Shown in pieces: positions 59,487 to 64,000 of a DNA stretch of 64,000 bases. The notes beneath the pieces are model-generated. The model did no database searches, was not told where the DNA came from, and was given only the letters and a program-made list of their open reading frames with translations. The stretch spans positions 1-64,000 of the forward strand of contig CANNZV010002509.1 in NCBI GenBank assembly GCA_947561585.1, given 5' to 3'. This DNA comes from Caprella mutica (lineage: Eukaryota; Arthropoda; Malacostraca; Amphipoda; Caprellidae). Numbering within the stretch: the stretch's first letter is position 1; the number at the start of each line of letters is the position of its first letter. A program made the position numbers and the translations under genes.

Positions 59487-60014
59487 TGTTGCGTATGGGA
59501 TTGGCGGGGTTAAATGAAGGTAGTATTCAAGCTCTCATTAGGGATGTATATTTATCAACTTGTATACAGCATTTCATTACAGTTAGAGATGACACAAATG
59601 TGGAATATGGTAGAGATGAGTTCGGACCAGACCAACCCGGACGGGCCGGTCTGAAGTCCTTACTCACAACTAACTCCACCAACTAACTACTAACTATTGG
59701 CTCTAGTTACATAATTCCTTGCCTTTATATACCTCTAAGCATCTTAACCGGAAACCACTAATGAGCTAAGACTCCGTCCATAACTTGGTCGCTCAAAACC
59801 ACATGAGTCTCAAACTAATTATTAGATCACATAGAAAATATATCCTTTATTCTTACAAGTATTTCTAAGCTGTCCTTACACCTCATTAAATCTTTTATTA
59901 CTTCGTGGGAAAGATACCTTGACTCTATAGACAGCTAGACACATTTTATTACTTTAAGACTTATTTTAGATCTATGAGTTTCTAATATATTTTTAGCTAA
60001 TTCAGAATGCTACA
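59487..60014 (-). repeat. 5' LTR with adjacent primer-binding site
   Basis: 528 bp; in element orientation it starts TGTAGCATTCTG and ends ATACGCAACA, followed after one base by the TGGCGCCCAAC primer-binding site. The last 35 or so bases differ clearly from the 3' LTR. Confidence 0.88.
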
Positions 60015-60056
60015 CCGGTTTTTAAAGCATTAAAAGAACAACTCCTTATATAAAAT

Positions 60057-60252
60057 ATTGACAATATGGAGAAATGTGTTAGGTACAAAAAGGAAGGCAA
60101 GGGTCGTAAGGCCTCCCCTACAAAATGAAAGTAAGAGTGTTGATTTTAATAACCACAAGAGATAAAGTCGGTTAAAGTTAAAATCAGGATGGTCATTTCG
60201 TGGAGCATATTGCCAAATATTATGATTAATTACTTCATCATTTATATAAAAT
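60057..60252 (-). mobile_element. Short insertion in the MULE right arm
   Basis: 196 bp (including one repeat copy) absent from the left arm, flanked by TTATATAAAAT at 60046-60056 and 60242-60252. The content (AAGGCCTTACGACCC-like on the minus strand, GCCTTCCTTTTTGTACC) resembles a LINE or SINE 3' end. The single TTATATAAAAT at the matching left-arm site supports insertion over deletion. Confidence 0.65.
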
Positions 60253-60759
60253 AGCTTCATTCTTCATAATTTCTACAAACGAGCATATCTCTGCAAGACC
60301 CAGTTCACGAATTTTGTACGGCGTGAAAAATCTCTTTCAAGAAGTTGATGTCTGACTTTCATTTTTAGAGAGGGCATTGTAGGTCATGTTTAGAAATTCG
60401 ATTGATTGAAGATTTTGAGACATTTAATCCACTTCTCCTAACAAAACATTTCTATTTTCTTAAAGGAGTTGCTGAACAAAATTGATTTTGTCTTTCGGCG
60501 GTACTGTTCTCTAGGGTTCTTACAGACTAAATTAAAAAATTAATTAAATTTAAAATTGTGCCTTCCTTTTTGTGCTTAATCACTTTTCTCCTGAGCGGCA
60601 ATATTTTGATAAAAGGAATAGTTATTTGAATTCTTTTGAAACATGGCAATAGATAATTTTTTTGAAATGTGTTTTTGTCTAATAAAGATATATTTTATGT
60701 TTGAAACTTTGAACTTACTTATTTGTACGTTTTCTGACCATTTGTGCAAAGCCTACGGG

Positions 60760-61500
60760 GATAAAAATGATATTCAAGAACATCCGTACAGCTAACGATA
60801 TACTTTATCTTGAAGATTTTAATTTTATTCTTCGATTCCTATTATTTAACGTATTTCATTGAAATGCGCATTGCAGAAAAGTTATTCGTTATTTAATACA
60901 TTTATTGCAATCAATTTACTACCAGGGTCCAGTTGTTCCACAGTCTTAGTGGCTGTGTAGTGCTTTTCCTAGTGTATCAGGCGAGAAGAAGCATAAAGCA
61001 TTCTCAAGAAGACAGGCACTGACTGTAATTTGATCGCAATAAACCTATTAATTTGGTCATAAATATAATTATTACAGTAAGTTCTTCAATGTACTTTGAA
61101 GTTTTAAATACAGTTAAAAATATAATGTCAAAGATTGATGGAGTCTATCGTTAGCTGTATTGATGGATGTTTAATATTCTTTTTATCTGCGTACGATTAG
61201 CAAAGGAATATTTCCCGAGTACTACCTTCACTTTGCTGGTTCAATGTTCTATGCCTCTAGGATATGCATGAATGTATAATGTATTTTCATCATAGGCACT
61301 TACTTATGTTTTCATTGCATGAATAGATAATCATTAGCTATCTATTTATGCAATGAAAAAATTACCTTAATCTATTTTAAGATTTCGAGTAATTCTTACA
61401 AGTGTAGGAATTATTAGCTATGTTTTAAACATATCAAAAATTCATCATTCTAATGAACTACAAGAGAATCTGAATTCATTATTATTCCTTTATTAGGCAA
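60760..61500. other. Unassigned stretch with one hairpin
   Basis: A copy of the block TCTAATAAAGATATATTTTA plus TTTCTGACCATTTGT at 60678-60745 repeats left-arm sequence at 50443-50500 in direct orientation. A 21-bp stem (61309-61329 with 61339-61359, one mismatch, 9-nt loop) lies here. No gene was seen before 61500. Confidence 0.5.
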
Positions 61501-61733
61501 TATGGAGGAAAATAACTTCAACCACTATGAGGCAGTTTTACTGCAATGCTGAAGAGAATGCTCTAAAAGCACTGGTCAAGAAAATAATGGCTTTCCCATT
61601 GCTGACAAGCCACTTAATGCCAAATGGATTGGAGTTGATAAAGGCCAACCTGGCAGAAGCGGGGAATCCACCGAATGCTGTGGCGGTGGTTGGATATTTC
61701 GAGAGATTTTGGTGCTGTGATGTAATGATTTGA
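61500..61733 (+). pseudogene. MULE transposase C-terminal fragment
   Basis: An AG acceptor-like TTATTAG precedes an open frame with ALVKKIMAFPLLTSHLMPNG, then LELIKANLAEAG and AVVGYFERFW. MULE transposases carry this P-L-P...M-x-x-G-x-x-x-L...YFE-x-W pattern after the DDE core. Only this piece is present and it lies on the opposite strand to the copy at 53 kb, so it belongs to another element or to a rearranged part of the same one. Confidence 0.6.
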
Positions 61734-61789
61734 TATAGTTAGTATGTCACTATAAATGTAAGCTTTGTAGAATGAACGAGTTAGTTCGC

Positions 61790-61925
61790 AGGTATCCTCC
61801 GCTCAGAAAACATCTCCTGAGCTCAGTTCGCAGGTAGCCACCGTGCAGTCAACATCCTCTAATCACAGTTCGCAAGTAGCGCGAGTCTAGTCAACATCTT
61901 CTGATCACAGTCTCGCAGTTATAAC
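61790..61925 (+). repeat. 42-bp degenerate tandem repeat, about three copies
   Basis: Units share CAGTTCGCA-GTAGC, GTCAACATC and TCT-ATCACAG. GC-richer than the flanks. They could belong to the leader of an LTR element, but no LTR pair was found. Confidence 0.6.
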
Positions 61926-62569
61926 TCCTCGAGCACAGACACCAACTAAAGTTTCGTTAAGTAAAAACGAGAAGATTTTTAACACGTTGAAGAAGTGAAT
62001 ACTATTTGACAATTTTAATGAGAAATTTAAGTATAAAAGTTAAATAAGAACAGTGACTAAGTAAACAACAGAGTTGTTGTTGCCAGTGACAGATCACCAG
62101 TTACTGCATGGTTGGCATATACCCAGTCAGAAATTCTACACAGACGAACAAGAAAAGGAGCTGTGGAGGAATAAAAAAGATAAGTCATCCATTACTTTTT
62201 GATATTATTAAATTATTAATTTTCCCAGTGCAGACGATTATCTTATTAGTAGAATATAATCAGTATAAATTTTTTTTTCAATACGATTGATAAAATAAGT
62301 CATAGATAAAGTAGAATATATGGCGATTTTTTCTATGAAAAGATAATATATGATAATCACTAACCTTTTATTGTTCAATAAGAAGAGAGAGAGAGAGTTC
62401 TTGAAGTTTAAATGTGTTGTTAGGAGGAAAATTTATAGCAATTGAGTATGAGTTAAATAAGAATATGGCAACTGTCAGTTAAATAAAATGTTTAAATGAG
62501 TGATTAGAGACGGTGGTTATTTGTGATACTAAGGGCATGTCACGTTAAAATTAGGGTTAAATGAAGTTT

Positions 62570-62960
62570 GTGGTAAGCTGAAACCATGGAGAAAGTTAAT
62601 TTTTCTCAGGTAAGTTTTCGGTAAGCTGAAAACCGTATAGTAGTTAGTGGTAAACTGAAACCATGGAGAAAGTTAATTTTTCTCAGGTAAGTTTTCGGTA
62701 AGCTGAAAACCGTATAGTAGTTAGTGGTAAACTGAAACCATGGAGAAAGTTAATTTTTCTCAGGTAAGTTTTCGGTAAGCTGAAAACCGTATAGTAGTTA
62801 GTGGTAAACTGAAACCATGGAGAAAGTTAATTTTTCTCAGGTAAGTTTTCGGTAAAGCTGAAACCGTAATTTATAGTTTGTGGAAAAGCTGAAACCACAG
62901 ATTCAGAGAAAGTTTGATTTTCTCAAATGAGTTATAGCGGTATGTGAAACCGTAAAGTGA
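62570..62960 (+). repeat. 77-bp tandem repeat, four exact plus one degenerate copy
   Basis: CCATGGAGAAAG recurs at 62584, 62661, 62738 and 62815 with exact 77-bp spacing and essentially identical units, then a diverged fifth unit. Each unit contains small stems (GAGAAA/TTTCTC and GTTTTC/GAAAAC). Confidence 0.9.
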
Positions 62961-63687
62961 ATTAATGAGGTTCGATAAAAGGTCGAACAAGTATTTAAAG
63001 AATGTTATGAGTAACCAGTGTGATATGGGTTAAGGGTTAATAACAATAACGCAAAAAGTGCGATTAAAGAAACTACTATGACTCTGAGTAGTGCAGTAGA
63101 GATGAATGCATGTGATTAGTAAAGTCAGTGTATCTCCTGTACCAGTGGTTAGCATAGTATAGATTGCTATTTCAAAAGATTAAATGTTGCTAGTGACGAA
63201 ATAAATGCCATTATGTATTAATTTATCTTGCGAAAAAGCAGTTGTCATCTAGAAATTTTCAGACAGCAGACATTGTTGACAGTTCAAAATGTCTCGAGTC
63301 GGTTAATAAATAGACATCCGGTGATCCAAGTAAGTATCACGGTGTAAGAACATGAATGTGAGAAGTAAGAATGGGTCAGCATAAAAAATAAAAGCAGACA
63401 CGGATACACGAAAGGAAATGTGTGTGGAATAAAATAATATCACCATGCAAAAGAGTGATAGGTGTTTTATTCAGTTTATAGGATAAAAGAGTATTGCATC
63501 GATCAGCAATATTAATGAGACATTAATCAGGAAAAATGATGAGATTATAAATTAACTTTCGTCTATATAAAAATATCTATGATATTAAAATTATGAATTC
63601 GCAAAGAAAATGAAATTAATACTGAAGAGTGAATTTGAAAATAAGTAATCACAATGGGTGATTTATAAATTATAATACAAAATATTT

Positions 63688-63945
63688 ATGCCAGGGGTCA
63701 CAAATGCTAATATTTTCTCTGTTTGCAGAATTCAAAAAACGAAGAAAGAAGAACGGACAGCAGAGGAACCATTACAGTGTTACCATATCAAAAAGATGGA
63801 GAACGCAGATCCAACAGTTGCTGATCAAGTCATGAATGTAACGCTAGGAAGGACACCTATATCATCGAAGGAGTCAAGAAACAAAAAGAACCACATGAAA
63901 CCACATACCACATATAAGTTATCAAGAACTTTTATAGCTTTTTAA
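63688..63945 (+). CDS. Unrecognised exon-like ORF
   Basis: A TTTTCTCTGTTTGCAG acceptor at about 63729 is followed by an open, lysine- and glutamate-rich stretch (KTKKEERTAEEPLQCYHIKK) to a stop at 63943-63945. Composition is more gene-like than its flanks. No domain was recognised and no upstream exon identified. Possibly a gag-type remnant or a terminal exon. Confidence 0.25.
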   Translation: MPGVTNANIFSVCRIQKTKKEERTAEEPLQCYHIKKMENADPTVADQVMNVTLGRTPISSKESRNKKNHMKPHTTYKLSRTFIAF

Positions 63946-64000
63946 TGATCAGCAGATTAATCTTTGAATCATAACAAAAATTACCGACACATCATTTTAA

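Larger units (their letters stand above)
55493..60014 (-). mobile_element. LTR retrotransposon, non-autonomous, 4.5 kb, inserted in the MULE right arm
   Basis: Target duplication CCGGT lies at 55488-55492 and 60015-60019. In the minus orientation the 5' LTR is 60014-59487, the primer-binding site TGGCGCCCAAC is at 59485-59475, and a purine tract (AGAGGGGGAAGA) lies at 56044-56026 just before the 3' LTR at 56025-55493. The internal 3.4 kb holds only short gag-like pieces (MVNKTQSKNLFSMSQ at 59363; QYLHDIAVIKSVVPLI and AEEQLARNFKNVKKIL near 58900). No protease, RT or integrase motif was found, so movement would depend on another element. The superfamily is not determined. Confidence 0.88.
49967..60668. 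mobile_element. Long-inverted-repeat element, probably a Mutator-like element (MULE)
   Basis: Left arm 49967-51993 and right arm 53905-60668 are inverted copies, about 2.0 kb each once two insertions in the right arm (55493-60014 and 60057-60252) are removed. The unique centre is about 1.9 kb. MULEs often have terminal repeats of hundreds to thousands of bases, and FLYWCH/MULE transposase exons lie in the centre and inner right arm. No clear 8-10-bp target duplication was found at either edge, and the outer limits are uncertain by about 20 bp. Alternative reading: a segmental inverted duplication of part of a MULE. Confidence 0.65.

Noticed and set aside
1..64000. tRNA, rRNA or snRNA genes
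   Set aside because: No cloverleaf-compatible A/B-box pair, rRNA core or spliceosomal RNA motif was recognised by eye; a tRNAscan or Rfam search would be decisive.

Overview
Eukaryotic nuclear DNA, very AT-rich and gene-poor. Genes have short GT-AG introns, and transposon debris dominates. The protein families seen (DUF7869-like arthropod protein, piggyBac, FLYWCH/MULE, THAP, pogo-like) fit an arthropod best, probably an insect and perhaps a hemipteran; the species is inferred, not proven. No rRNA, tRNA, CRISPR or prokaryotic operon structure was seen.

Layout. 0-5 kb: a decayed SET-domain gene whose last exon runs up to a 33-bp minisatellite, which is cut by a 5'-truncated LINE with a 25-bp target duplication. 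6.8-9.9 kb: a non-autonomous P-superfamily-like element (CATG-starting terminal inverted repeats, 7-bp target duplication, THAP remnant) filled with about 79 copies of a 24-bp stem-loop repeat. 10.4-11.6 kb: LTR-element fragment. 12.2-15.0 kb: three-exon transposase-like gene on the minus strand with two in-frame stops. 16-21 kb: MITEs and foldback repeats. 22.3-24.3 kb: the best cellular-looking gene here, five exons in perfect phase, with a coding 21-bp minisatellite, a C2H2 finger and a C-terminal helical domain. 27.4-28.2 kb: long foldback. 28.4-31.2 kb: unrecognised multi-exon gene whose exons repeatedly contain inverted repeats, plus a decayed tandem copy of its 3' half.

32.7-35.8 kb: G-run MITE-like elements, a 191-bp perfect palindrome and a broken pogo-like transposase end. 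36.8-38.9 kb: LINE remnants on the minus strand. 39.4-41.3 kb: nested inverted-repeat elements rich in TGACGTCA. 45.6-49.1 kb: an apparently complete piggyBac element with intact 568-aa transposase, the only clearly intact mobile-element gene. 50.0-60.7 kb: an inverted-repeat structure with roughly 2-kb arms and FLYWCH/MULE transposase exons, read as a Mutator-like element; its right arm was later split by a 4.5-kb LTR element with CCGGT target duplications. 61.5-64 kb: another MULE fragment, 77-bp tandem repeats and an unrecognised exon-like ORF.

Two themes stand out. The first is coding minisatellites attached to SET or zinc-finger modules. The second is an excess of short hairpins inside exons and repeats. 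All reading-frame and repeat statements were worked out by eye from the sequence; family names rest on motif recognition and no database search was run.
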